Source of the DNA: Variovorax ginsengisoli | Lineage (GTDB): Bacteria > Pseudomonadota > Gammaproteobacteria > Burkholderiales > Burkholderiaceae_C | Length of the DNA: 64,000 nt | Assembly (NCBI RefSeq): GCF_006438845.1 | Contig: NZ_RCZJ01000003.1 | Location: 30,353 to 94,352, forward strand | Reading direction: 5' to 3' | Part shown: positions 1-8,787 of the stretch, piece by piece | How the letters are laid out: every line of letters starts with the position of its first letter | Position numbering within the stretch: the first letter of the stretch is position 1 | Made by a program: the position numbers and the translations under genes | Notes under the pieces: model-generated | Databases searched by the model: none | Seen by the model: the letters and a program-made list of their open reading frames with translations, nothing else | What the model was told of the DNA's origin: nothing

Positions 1-620
1 AGGTCTTCGGGCTTGAAGACGTCGAGCGTCTTCTTTTTGGCCTTCATGATGTTGGGCAGCGTGACGTAGCGCGGCTCGTTCAGGCGCAGGTCGGTCGTGA
101 TGACGGCCGGCAGCGTGAGCGTCAGCGTTTCCATGCCGCCGTCGACTTCGCGCGACACGGTGGCCTTGCCGTCGGCCACATCGACCTTCGAGGCAAAGGT
201 GGCTTGCGGCAAGTCGGCCAACGCGGCCAGCATCTGGCCGGTCTGGTTGGCGTCGTCGTCGATGGCTTGCTTGCCGAGAATGATCAGCTGCGGCTGTTCC
301 TTGTCGACCAGCGCCTTCAACAGTTTGGCAACGGCCAGCGGCTGGAGTTCTTCCGTGGTCTCGACCAGGATGCCGCGGTCGGCGCCAATGGCCATGGCGG
401 TGCGCAGGGTTTCCTGGCACTTGGCATCACCGCACGAGACGGCGATCACTTCGGTGACCACGCCCTTCTCTTTCAGGCGAACCGCTTCTTCGACGGCGAT
501 CTCGTCGAACGGATTCATGCTCATCTTGACGTTGGCGATATCGACGCCGGTGCCGTCGGACTTCACGCGAACTTTCACGTTGTAGTCGACGACCCGTTTG
601 ACTGGGACCAGAACCTTCAT
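1..620 (-). CDS. etfB: Electron transfer flavoprotein beta subunit (C-terminus cut by window edge)
   Basis: EtfB forms the EtfAB heterodimer that carries electrons from acyl-CoA and other FAD dehydrogenases in the cytoplasm to ETF:ubiquinone oxidoreductase. The minus-strand frame opens with ATG at 620 and reads [17 protein letters not shown], the standard EtfB N-terminus. It continues without a stop through [18 protein letters not shown] and a [20 protein letters not shown] stretch, both typical of the family and its nucleotide-binding fold. About 206 of the usual ~249 residues are inside the window. etfA normally follows and would lie beyond position 1. A 147-base gap separates it from the upstream MscS-type gene, so it probably has its own promoter. 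Confidence 0.95.
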   Translation of the reverse strand, partial: MKVLVPVKRVVDYNVKVRVKSDGTGVDIANVKMSMNPFDEIAVEEAVRLKEKGVVTEVIAVSCGDAKCQETLRTAMAIGADRGILVETTEELQPLAVAKLLKALVDKEQPQLIILGKQAIDDDANQTGQMLAALADLPQATFASKVDVADGKATVSREVDGGMETLTLTLPAVITTDLRLNEPRYVTLPNIMKAKKKTLDVFKPED

Positions 621-670
621 TGGTGTGACTCCATGGATTGCAAAACTGTGTGCCTCAAAGGTAGCCGGTC

Positions 671-711
671 ATTCTAGGACGACGCTTTTCGCGGGGCTGT
701 CCCTAGGGACA
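671..711 (-). promoter_or_regulatory. Candidate etfB promoter with a 14-bp palindrome
   Basis: On the minus strand a TAGAAT (-10-like, 5/6 match) lies at 676-671. No good -35 box is visible at the right spacing. Instead a perfect palindrome, TGTCCCTAGGGACA, occupies 698-711, centred about 40 bases upstream of the expected start, where class II activators usually bind. The boxes are seen directly; the regulatory role is inferred. Confidence 0.35.
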
Positions 712-767
712 CAGACCTCGCCGCACATCCTTGGCACAAGAAAAGAACGATCGTGCTTTTTCTCGGA

Positions 768-2048
768 TTATAGAGGCGTCGCTTCCGGACGCGAAACGTT
801 CTCGGGCAGCGACTCGACGCGCAGCACGCGCTGCGGATAGGGAATGTCGATCTTCGCGGCGCGCAGGCCCTCGAGGATCGCGATGTTGATGGCAGAGCGC
901 ACGTTGTCCTTGCCCTTGTCGGGATCGGTCACCCAGAAATGCAGCGTGAACTCCAGCCCGTCGGGTGCGAAGTTGGTGAGGAAGGCGATCGGCAGCGGGT
1001 CGGTCATGACGCGGGCCTGCGCCTTGGCGGACTCGACCAGGATCGACTGCACCTGCGCCACGTCGCTCTCATAGCCGACCACGATGACGGTGGTGATGCC
1101 GAACTTGCGATCGGCGATCGACAGGTTCTCGACGCGGCTGGTGATGAGCGACTCGTTCGGCACGATTGCCTCGCGCCCGTTGCCGGCACGGATGAGTGTG
1201 TAGCGCGTCTTGATGTCGGTGATACGGCCCTCGAAATTGTCGACCTTCACGTTGTCGCCGATGCGGATCGATCGCTCGAGCAAGATCACGAAACCGCTCA
1301 CGTAGTTGGCCGCGAGCTTCTGCAGGCCGAAACCCAGGCCCACGCCGAGCGCGCCGCCGAGCACCGACAGCGCCGTCAGGTCCACGCCGACCGCGGACAG
1401 CCCGAACAGCAGGCCGATGAGCAGCAGGAAAGCCCGGACGGCGTTCGACGCCACCTTGCGCATCGACAGGTCCGTCACCGCCTCGCGCAGGATGCGCTTC
1501 TCGATGGTGGTCGAGATCCACAATGCGATCACGAGCACGAAGCCGGCCGAAAGAACGCCTTCGAAGATGGTGCGCACGCTCACGCGCGTCTTGCCGAAAG
1601 CCAGCGTGATCTCGTCGAGCTCGGCCAATACCGGCGGCAGCAGGCCGACGATCCACAGTACCGCGCCGACCCAGGCGATCCACGACACCGTTCGCTCTAC
1701 CAGCCGCACCAGCGCCGAGCCCGGGAAGACCCTGCGCATGACGCGCGCAATCAGCCTTATCACCACCAGCGCGACGAACACCGACACCGCGATCCGCAGC
1801 ACCACGACCACCTGATAGTTGAGCACCGCACGCCGCGCCAGGTCGGTGGCGACCAACGCCAGCAACGGAAACAGAAGACCGTCGAATGTGCGTTCGCCGA
1901 ACCAGATCGAATCCTTGGGCTGGTCGCGGCCGAACCAGCGGGTCACCGCCCAAGCCAGCGCCACGCAGGCCACCAGCGCCGCGAGTTCGATCCAGAGGCT
2001 GCGCGCCTGGACCTGGCCGAGGCGCGCCATGAAGTCATCGAGGTTCAT
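768..2048 (-). CDS. MscS-family mechanosensitive ion channel
   Basis: Predicted inner-membrane mechanosensitive channel of 426 residues that would release solutes on osmotic downshock. The start chosen is ATG at 2048 (MNLDDFMARLGQ); the frame stays open further upstream but that part is arginine-rich shadow sequence overlapping the next gene. Several hydrophobic helices fill the first ~220 residues. They are followed by the pore helix GGALGVGLGFGLQKLAANYV and the beta domain with LLERSIRIGDNVKV, IVPNE and the C-terminal IPYPQRVL. These are hallmark MscS motifs. The extra N-terminal helices make it longer than E. coli MscS (286 aa). The start overlaps the stop of the upstream deacetylase-family gene by one base, so the two are co-translated. 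Confidence 0.9.
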   Translation of the reverse strand: MNLDDFMARLGQVQARSLWIELAALVACVALAWAVTRWFGRDQPKDSIWFGERTFDGLLFPLLALVATDLARRAVLNYQVVVVLRIAVSVFVALVVIRLIARVMRRVFPGSALVRLVERTVSWIAWVGAVLWIVGLLPPVLAELDEITLAFGKTRVSVRTIFEGVLSAGFVLVIALWISTTIEKRILREAVTDLSMRKVASNAVRAFLLLIGLLFGLSAVGVDLTALSVLGGALGVGLGFGLQKLAANYVSGFVILLERSIRIGDNVKVDNFEGRITDIKTRYTLIRAGNGREAIVPNESLITSRVENLSIADRKFGITTVIVVGYESDVAQVQSILVESAKAQARVMTDPLPIAFLTNFAPDGLEFTLHFWVTDPDKGKDNVRSAINIAILEGLRAAKIDIPYPQRVLRVESLPENVSRPEATPL

Positions 2049-3001
2049 CAGAGATCGGCCAGAACGCGCACGTGCGCTTCGACGCTGCGCGCCAAGGCGT
2101 CGAGGTTGTAGCCGCCTTCGAGCATCGAGACGATGCGCCCGCGCGCATGGCGCTTGGCCACATCTCGCACACGCTCGGTGATCCAGGCGAAGTCGTGTTC
2201 GTTCAGGCGCAGCTGGCCCAGCTCGTCGTCGCGGTGGGCGTCGAATCCGGCGCTGATGAAGATCATCTGTGGCTTGAATTCTTCCAGCCGCGGCATCCAC
2301 ATCATGTCGATCATCTCGCGCACGTCCATGCCCTTCGTGTACGCAGGCACCGGCAGGTTGAGCATGTTGGCTGCGGGATACTCGACGTCGCCGAAGGGAT
2401 AGAACGGGTGTTGGAAGATGCCGACCATCAACACCCGCGGGTCGCCGGCCAGGATGTCCTCGGTGCCGTTGCCATGGTGCACGTCGAAGTCGACCACGGC
2501 CACACGGTCCAGCCCGTGCACCTCGAGCGCATGGCGCGCCGCGATGGCCACGTTGTTTAGAAAACAGAAACCCATTGCCTGCTCGCGGCATGCATGGTGA
2601 CCGGGCGGCCGAACGGCGCAGAAGGCATTCTCTACATCGCCCGCCATCACGGCATCGGTCGCGGCGATGGCCGCACCGGCCGCACGCCGCGCTGCCAGCA
2701 CGGTGAAGCGCATCAGGGATGTGTCGGGGTCGACCATGGCCTGCGTCGGGCCACCGGCGGGCTCATCGGCGATCAGGCGCTGACTCAGGGATTCGAGGTG
2801 TTCGAGGTGGGCCTCGGTGTGGGCACGATGGATCTGTGTCAATGTGGCCAACGGAACATCGCCGCGTTCGAGCGCGTCGCCCACGCCGGTGACCAGCAGT
2901 CGGTCTTCGATGGCATCAAGGCGTTCGGGGCATTCCGGATGCCCGCCGCCCATGTCGTGCTTCCAGCAATCGCGGTGTGTGAAGTAGCCGGTTTTACCCA
3001 T
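2048..3001 (-). CDS. Histone deacetylase family amidohydrolase
   Basis: Zinc-dependent deacetylase of the class II HDAC / acetylpolyamine amidohydrolase family, 317 residues, cytoplasmic. Visible motifs are RPPGHHA (catalytic His135-His136), DFDVHHGNGT (Asp173 and His175 as metal ligands), AGFDAH (Asp254) and LEGGYNL near residue 295. All key residues are intact. The physiological substrate cannot be told from sequence; bacterial members act on acetylated polyamines or small amides. ATG 3001 (MGKTGYFTHRD) was chosen because the family usually begins just before the YFTHRDC segment; an in-frame start 87 bases further upstream is possible but would run toward the divergent moxR-type gene. It is translationally coupled to the downstream MscS gene. 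Confidence 0.9.
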   Translation of the reverse strand: MGKTGYFTHRDCWKHDMGGGHPECPERLDAIEDRLLVTGVGDALERGDVPLATLTQIHRAHTEAHLEHLESLSQRLIADEPAGGPTQAMVDPDTSLMRFTVLAARRAAGAAIAATDAVMAGDVENAFCAVRPPGHHACREQAMGFCFLNNVAIAARHALEVHGLDRVAVVDFDVHHGNGTEDILAGDPRVLMVGIFQHPFYPFGDVEYPAANMLNLPVPAYTKGMDVREMIDMMWMPRLEEFKPQMIFISAGFDAHRDDELGQLRLNEHDFAWITERVRDVAKRHARGRIVSMLEGGYNLDALARSVEAHVRVLADL

Positions 3002-3078
3002 GTCTCGGTCGATCTCACCGCTGCGATCACCAACCTCACCCGGCGTGGGGCCGTCGCACCTTGCGGTATGGTTTGCAT

Positions 3079-4011
<933 letters not shown>

Positions 4012-4021
4012 ACGCGCTGCC

Positions 4022-4996
4022 GTGAACCCGCTGGCCGCCGCGCGCCGACGCATCGACGGCTGGTTCCTGTCGCGGCGGCCGCCGAGCGACCTGATCGCGC
4101 TCACGCAGCGCAACGTCTACATCGTTCCCACGCGCGCCGGGTGGATGCTCGCGGCCACGCTGCTCGTGTTGCTCGTTGCGTCCATCAACTACCAGCTCAA
4201 CCTCGGCTACCTGCTGACCTTCATGCTGGCCGGCTGCGTGGCGGTCGGCATGCACGTCGGCCATGCGACGCTGCGCGGCCTGTCGATGCACCTGATGCCA
4301 CCGGAGCCGCAGTACGCCGGCAGCGCGGCAGTCTTTCGCGTGGTGCTGCACAACACGCGCCGCAGCGTGCGCTACGGCGTCGGGCTGGCGGTGCGGGGCA
4401 GCGGCCAGTGGGCCTGGAGCGACGTGCCGGCGCAGGGCACCGAAACCGTCGAGATCGCCTTCCAGCCGGAGCGCCGCGGGCTGCACGCGGTGCCACCCCT
4501 GACGGCCGAAACACGCTTCCCCCTCGGCACCTTCCGGGTCTGGACCGTGTGGCGGCCGGCGTCGCAATTGCTGGTGTACCCGGCGCCGGAAGCACAGCCG
4601 CCGCCGCTGCCGGTGGGCCAGGCGACGGCCGGAACCCCCAGCGTCGCGCTGTCGCAGGCACAGAGCGCGGGCGAGTACGACGGCATTCGGGCCTACCGAC
4701 GCGGTGACCCGCTCAAACTGGTGGTGTGGAAGAAGGCGGCGCGCGCCCAGGCAGCGGGCTCTGAAGAACTCGTAAGCCGCGACACCCAACAATCGCAGCG
4801 CCAGGAACTGTGGCTGGACGCGCAAGCCACGGGCCTTGCGCACACCGAGCCCCGCCTTTCTCGTCTGTGCGCCTGGGTGCTGATGGCCGACCGGTTGGGC
4901 GTCGACTACGGCCTGCGCCTGCCTGGCATTCAAGTCGCGCCGTCGCAGGGCGAAGCGCATCGCCGACGCTGCCTGGAGGTGCTCGCCACATGCTGA
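4022..4996 (+). CDS. DUF58 domain-containing membrane protein
   Basis: 324-residue protein with two N-terminal membrane helices (about 40-80: WMLAATLLVLLVASINYQ and YLLTFMLAGCVAVG) and a cytoplasmic C-terminal part containing the DUF58 core, GEYDGIRAYRRGDPLKLVVW (the GD.xR..DW-like motif of the family). DUF58 proteins nearly always sit between a MoxR ATPase and a TgpA-type transglutaminase, as here, and are presumed MoxR clients. The start is GTG at 4022; an ATG at 4008 overlapping the moxR stop only opens a five-codon frame. The gene ends seven bases inside the next one, indicating coupling. Exact function is not known for the family. Confidence 0.88.
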   Translation: MNPLAAARRRIDGWFLSRRPPSDLIALTQRNVYIVPTRAGWMLAATLLVLLVASINYQLNLGYLLTFMLAGCVAVGMHVGHATLRGLSMHLMPPEPQYAGSAAVFRVVLHNTRRSVRYGVGLAVRGSGQWAWSDVPAQGTETVEIAFQPERRGLHAVPPLTAETRFPLGTFRVWTVWRPASQLLVYPAPEAQPPPLPVGQATAGTPSVALSQAQSAGEYDGIRAYRRGDPLKLVVWKKAARAQAAGSEELVSRDTQQSQRQELWLDAQATGLAHTEPRLSRLCAWVLMADRLGVDYGLRLPGIQVAPSQGEAHRRRCLEVLATC

Positions 4997-6984
4997 CCAC
5001 GCGCCTCGCCGCCCTGCCCCGCGAAGCCCGTGACACGCTGTTCCTGCTCGGCGTGATCGCGCTGATCGTGCTGCCTCAGGTTGGCACCCTGCCCTGGTGG
5101 TGCACGGCGCTCGCCGTCGGCGTGCTGCTGTGGCGCGGCACGCTGGCCGTGCAGGCCCGGCCGCTGCCCAACCGCTGGTGGCGCGCCGCGTTGCTGGCGG
5201 TCACGCTGGTCGCCACTTTCGCGACCTACCGAACGCTGCTCGGTCGCGACGCGGGCGTGACGCTGGTGATCATCCTGCTGGCGCTCAAGACCCTCGAGCT
5301 GCGCGCCAGGCGAGACGCGTTCGTCATTTTCTTCCTGGGCTTCTTCGCGATGCTGACCAATTTCTTCAGCTCGCAGTCGCTGTTGACCGCCGTCGCGATG
5401 CTGCTCGCGCTGATGGGACTGCTCACCGCGCTGGTCAACGCGCACATGCCGGTCGGCCGCCCGCCGCTGATGCAGGCCGCGCGCACCGCCGGCTGGATGG
5501 CGCTGCTCGGCGCGCCGATCATGCTGGCGCTCTTCATGCTCTTCCCGCGCATGGCGCCGCTGTGGGGCACGCCGAACGACGAAATGACCGGGCGCAGCGG
5601 GCTGTCGAACACGATGCGCGTGGGCAATATCGCGCGCCTCGCGCTGGACGACGGCATCGCCGCGCGCATCCGCTTCGACGGCGATCGCCCACCGCCGCAG
5701 CGCGAGCTCTACTTCCGCGGCCCAGTGCTGTCGGATTTCGACGGCCGCGAATGGACCGCACCGCAGCCCTGGGAGCGCGGCTTCTTCAGCGCGAACCTGC
5801 GCGTGCAGGGCGAGCCGGTGCGCTACGAGGTCACGCTCGAGCCGAGCAACCGGCCCTGGCTCCTGGCCATGGACGCGCCGCAGAAAGCGCCCGAGATCCC
5901 CGGCCTGCGCGTGATGTCCACACCCGACCTGCAGTGGGTGGCCAACCGCGCGATCGGCGACCTGGTGCGCTACCGCGCCGAGAGTTATCCCCAGTTCCAG
6001 AGCGGCCCGACGACGCGCACCGCCGCGCTGCAACCTTACGTGGCACTGCCCGCCGGCTCCAACCCTCGCACGGTGGCCCTCGCCGCGCAGATGAAGGCCG
6101 ACCCGACGCTGGCCGGTGCCGGTACACCGGCTTACGTCAACGCCGCGCTGGAACGCCTGCGCACCGGTGGCTTCACCTACACGCTCGAGCCCGGCGTGTA
6201 CGGCGATGAAACGGCGGACGAATTCTGGTTCGACCGCAAGACCGGCTTCTGCGAGCACATCGCCTCGGCCTTTGTGGTGCTGATGCGCGCGCTCGACATT
6301 CCGGCGCGCATTGTCACCGGCTACCAGGGCGGCGAGCTCAACGGCGTGGACGGCTACTGGGTGCTGCGCCAGGCCGACGCGCATGCATGGGCCGAGGTCT
6401 GGCAGGCCGGCACGGGATGGACGCGGGTCGATCCGACGGCCTCGGTATCGCCGGGGCGCGTGGGCGCCTTCCAGCGCCTGGCCCCGCAGCCGGGCTTCTT
6501 CGCCAACGCCATCGGCACCATGAGCCCGACCCTGTCGCAGAACCTGCGCGCGGCCTGGGAAGCGGTCAACAACCGCTGGAACCAGTGGGTGCTCAACTAC
6601 ACGCAAAGCCGCCAGCTCGACCTCCTGAAGAGCCTCGGCTTCGACGCACCCAGCCTGCAGGACCTGGCGACCGTGCTGCTGTGGATCCTTGTCCTGGCGA
6701 GCCTCGGCGGCGCCGGCTGGACCTTGTGGGAGCGCAGCCAGCACGATCCGTGGCTGCGGCTCCTGAACCGCGCGCGGACCCGCCTCCACAAGGCCGGCCT
6801 GGCAGTGCCCGACGCCGCGCCGCCGCGGCAGATGGCAGCGCTTGCGACGATGCGGTTCGGCGCCTCGGCCCGGCCGTTGCACGACTGGCTGCTGGCGCTC
6901 GAGGCGCAGCGTTATGCACGCACGCCGGGTGCAGGTCTGCGTGCATTGCGTGCCGAATTCCGCAGCCTGCCCTGGCCGCGTTGA
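4990..6984 (+). CDS. TgpA-family membrane transglutaminase-like protein (DUF3488/TgpA)
   Basis: 664-residue inner-membrane protein resembling Pseudomonas TgpA, whose periplasmic transglutaminase domain is essential there. Five to six helices occupy about the first 190 residues. The periplasmic transglutaminase core follows, with an intact catalytic triad: Cys421 in KTGFCEH, His465 in DAHAWAE and Asp481 in RVDPTA. One more helix near residue 560 and a C-terminal DUF4129-like segment complete the family architecture. The reaction and substrate are unknown; a role in cell-envelope peptide modification is inferred. Start ATG 4990 overlaps the end of the DUF58 gene, placing it third in the moxR operon. 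Confidence 0.92.
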   Translation: MLTTRLAALPREARDTLFLLGVIALIVLPQVGTLPWWCTALAVGVLLWRGTLAVQARPLPNRWWRAALLAVTLVATFATYRTLLGRDAGVTLVIILLALKTLELRARRDAFVIFFLGFFAMLTNFFSSQSLLTAVAMLLALMGLLTALVNAHMPVGRPPLMQAARTAGWMALLGAPIMLALFMLFPRMAPLWGTPNDEMTGRSGLSNTMRVGNIARLALDDGIAARIRFDGDRPPPQRELYFRGPVLSDFDGREWTAPQPWERGFFSANLRVQGEPVRYEVTLEPSNRPWLLAMDAPQKAPEIPGLRVMSTPDLQWVANRAIGDLVRYRAESYPQFQSGPTTRTAALQPYVALPAGSNPRTVALAAQMKADPTLAGAGTPAYVNAALERLRTGGFTYTLEPGVYGDETADEFWFDRKTGFCEHIASAFVVLMRALDIPARIVTGYQGGELNGVDGYWVLRQADAHAWAEVWQAGTGWTRVDPTASVSPGRVGAFQRLAPQPGFFANAIGTMSPTLSQNLRAAWEAVNNRWNQWVLNYTQSRQLDLLKSLGFDAPSLQDLATVLLWILVLASLGGAGWTLWERSQHDPWLRLLNRARTRLHKAGLAVPDAAPPRQMAALATMRFGASARPLHDWLLALEAQRYARTPGAGLRALRAEFRSLPWPR

Positions 6985-7026
6985 AACCGACTGTGTCGCC
7001 ACGGCGGCACGCCCGCGGTGCGGCGG

Positions 7027-7032
7027 CACAAT
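7027..7032 (+). promoter_or_regulatory. -10-like hexamer directly before mltB
   Basis: CACAAT ends six bases before the mltB ATG at 7039. With normal -10 to +1 spacing, transcription would start at or next to the start codon, giving a leaderless or nearly leaderless mRNA. No Shine-Dalgarno is visible before this ATG, which fits. No convincing -35 box was identified. Confidence 0.3.
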
Positions 7033-7038
7033 CGACGG

Positions 7039-8139
7039 ATGCGACGTTCCCCCTCGATGCTCCGTTCCGTTCTCGGCCCCGCCCTCGCTGCGCTGCTCGG
7101 CTCCACCCTCCTTTTTCCACCCGCCGCGCTGGCGCAAAAGCGGGCCGACCCGCGCCCGGCAGTCAGCGCGGTGCGCGGCACCGTGCCGTACGCGACGCGC
7201 GACGACGCGATGCGCTTCGCCGACGACGTGGCGGCGCGGCGCAATCTCGATCGCGACTGGGTGCGCGCCACCATCGGCGCGGCACGCCTGCTGCCCAACG
7301 TGCCGCGGCTGATGCTGCCGCCCAAGCGCGGCACCGCGAAGAACTGGGCGGCCTATCGCCAACGCATCGTCGACCCGGTGCGCATCGCGGCCGGCGCGCG
7401 CTTCTGGCGCGACAACGCGGCCTTGCTGGCACGGGCCGAAGCCGAGTACGGTGTGCCGCCTGAGATCGTCGTCGGCATCATCGGGGTGGAAACCCTCTAC
7501 GGCCGCATCATGGGCAACTTCCGCGTCATCGACGCGTTGGCCACGCTGTCTTTCGACTTCCCGCAAAGCCATCCGCGCGCCGCCGAGCGCGAGGCCTTCT
7601 TCCGCGGCGAGCTGGAAAGCTTCCTCAGCACCGAGAGCCGGACCGCCGAAGACCCGATGGTGCCGCTGGGCAGCTACGCCGGCGCCATGGGCATGCCGCA
7701 GTTCATGCCCAGCAGCATGGCCAAGTACGCGGTCGACTTCGACGGCGACGGTCGCATCGACCTCGTCAACAACAACGCCGACGTCATCGGCTCGGTGGCC
7801 AGCTACTTCAAGGCCTTCGGCTGGCAGCGCCGGATGCCATCGATCTATCCGGTGCGCTTCGATGCGGCCCGCCTGAAGATGCCGGTGTTGATGGCGCCGG
7901 ACATCAAGCCGACCTTCAGCGCCGACAGCTTCGTCGCCACCGGAGCGGTGCTCGAAGGCGAAGCGCTCAAGCACCCGGGGCTGCTGGCGCTGATCGAATT
8001 GCAGAACGGCGACGATGCACCGAGCTACGTGGCCGGAACGCAGAACTTCTACGTGATCACCCGCTACAACTGGAGCAGCTATTACGCGATGTCGGTGCTC
8101 GAACTTGGCGACGAGGTCAAGGCGGCGATGGCGCAGTGA
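7039..8139 (+). CDS. mltB: Lytic murein transglycosylase B
   Basis: Periplasmic peptidoglycan lytic transglycosylase (SLT/GH103-type) that cleaves the MurNAc-GlcNAc bond with 1,6-anhydro product formation. The 366-residue protein begins with a Sec signal peptide (hydrophobic SVLGPALAALLGS, ending near ALAQK). There is no lipobox cysteine, so it is probably soluble periplasmic rather than lipidated. The catalytic glutamate is Glu151 in VGIIGVETLYG, followed by YAGAMGMPQFMPSSM and DFDGDGRIDL, family hallmarks. The start ATG 7039 gives a normal signal peptide; an upstream GTG at 7018 would add seven basic residues. Its stop overlaps the GTG start of the following HD-family gene. Confidence 0.93.
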   Translation: MRRSPSMLRSVLGPALAALLGSTLLFPPAALAQKRADPRPAVSAVRGTVPYATRDDAMRFADDVAARRNLDRDWVRATIGAARLLPNVPRLMLPPKRGTAKNWAAYRQRIVDPVRIAAGARFWRDNAALLARAEAEYGVPPEIVVGIIGVETLYGRIMGNFRVIDALATLSFDFPQSHPRAAEREAFFRGELESFLSTESRTAEDPMVPLGSYAGAMGMPQFMPSSMAKYAVDFDGDGRIDLVNNNADVIGSVASYFKAFGWQRRMPSIYPVRFDAARLKMPVLMAPDIKPTFSADSFVATGAVLEGEALKHPGLLALIELQNGDDAPSYVAGTQNFYVITRYNWSSYYAMSVLELGDEVKAAMAQ

Positions 8140-8759
8140 GCACGCCCGCAGCATTCGATGTGCACTGGCGCACGGCGTGGTCGGCGCTGGGCATCGACGC
8201 GCCGCCGGCCACGCTGCGCGACGCCCTGCTCGCCCGCTACGCCGAGCCGCACCGCCGCTATCACACGCTGCAGCACCTCGGCGAATGCCTCGACGCCTTC
8301 GAGCGCGAACGCACACGGGCGCAGCGCCCTGGCGAAGTCGCCCTGGCCCTGTGGTTTCACGACGCCGTCTATGACCTGCAGGCCCAAGACAATGAGCTGC
8401 AAAGCGCCAATTGGGCCCGCGACGCCTTGCGCGCAGCAGGCATCGACGCGGCGGCCGCGCAACGCGTGCACGACCTGGTCATGGCGACGACGCACGACGC
8501 GCTGCCGGTCGATGCCGACGCGCAGTTGATGGTCGACATCGACCTGTCGATCCTCGGCGCGCCGGCCGAACGCTTTGCCGAGTACGAACGCCAGATCCGC
8601 GCCGAGTACGCGCATGTGCCGCCCGAAGTCTTCGAGCCGCGGCGCCGGCTCATCCTCGGCCACTTTCTGGCGCGCGACCCGCTGTATCAGACGCCCGTGA
8701 TGCGCGCTCGGTGCGAAGCGCAAGCGCGGACCAACCTGCGCGGCGCCATCGGCGACTGA
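8136..8759 (+). CDS. Predicted HD-superfamily metal-dependent phosphohydrolase (COG4339 type)
   Basis: 207-residue cytoplasmic protein with motifs of the small HD-superfamily group sometimes misnamed NMDA-receptor-like. It shows YHTLQHL near residue 42, LWFHDAVYD near 72 (the HD pair), VMATTHDA near 115 and VDIDLSILG near 130. Together these supply the expected His/Asp metal ligands. The substrate is unknown. The start is GTG 8136, which overlaps the mltB stop (GTGA), so it is co-translated with mltB. The downstream neighbour glpD is convergent and ends 28 bases away. Confidence 0.8.
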   Translation: MSTPAAFDVHWRTAWSALGIDAPPATLRDALLARYAEPHRRYHTLQHLGECLDAFERERTRAQRPGEVALALWFHDAVYDLQAQDNELQSANWARDALRAAGIDAAAAQRVHDLVMATTHDALPVDADAQLMVDIDLSILGAPAERFAEYERQIRAEYAHVPPEVFEPRRRLILGHFLARDPLYQTPVMRARCEAQARTNLRGAIGD

Positions 8760-8787
8760 GCCGCTTCAGCCGAAGCGGCGCACGCTA

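Noticed and set aside
2049..2591. N-terminal extension of the MscS-type protein by about 180 residues.
   Set aside because: The extension lies entirely within the HDAC-family gene in another frame and is Arg/Gly-rich. ATG 2048 gives a normal MscS start.
4930..8316. A very long open frame (1128 codons) on the minus strand opposite DUF58, TgpA and mltB.
   Set aside because: High GC removes stop codons from antisense frames. The product is Arg/His/Gln-rich with no domain, while the plus-strand frames encode complete recognised proteins.
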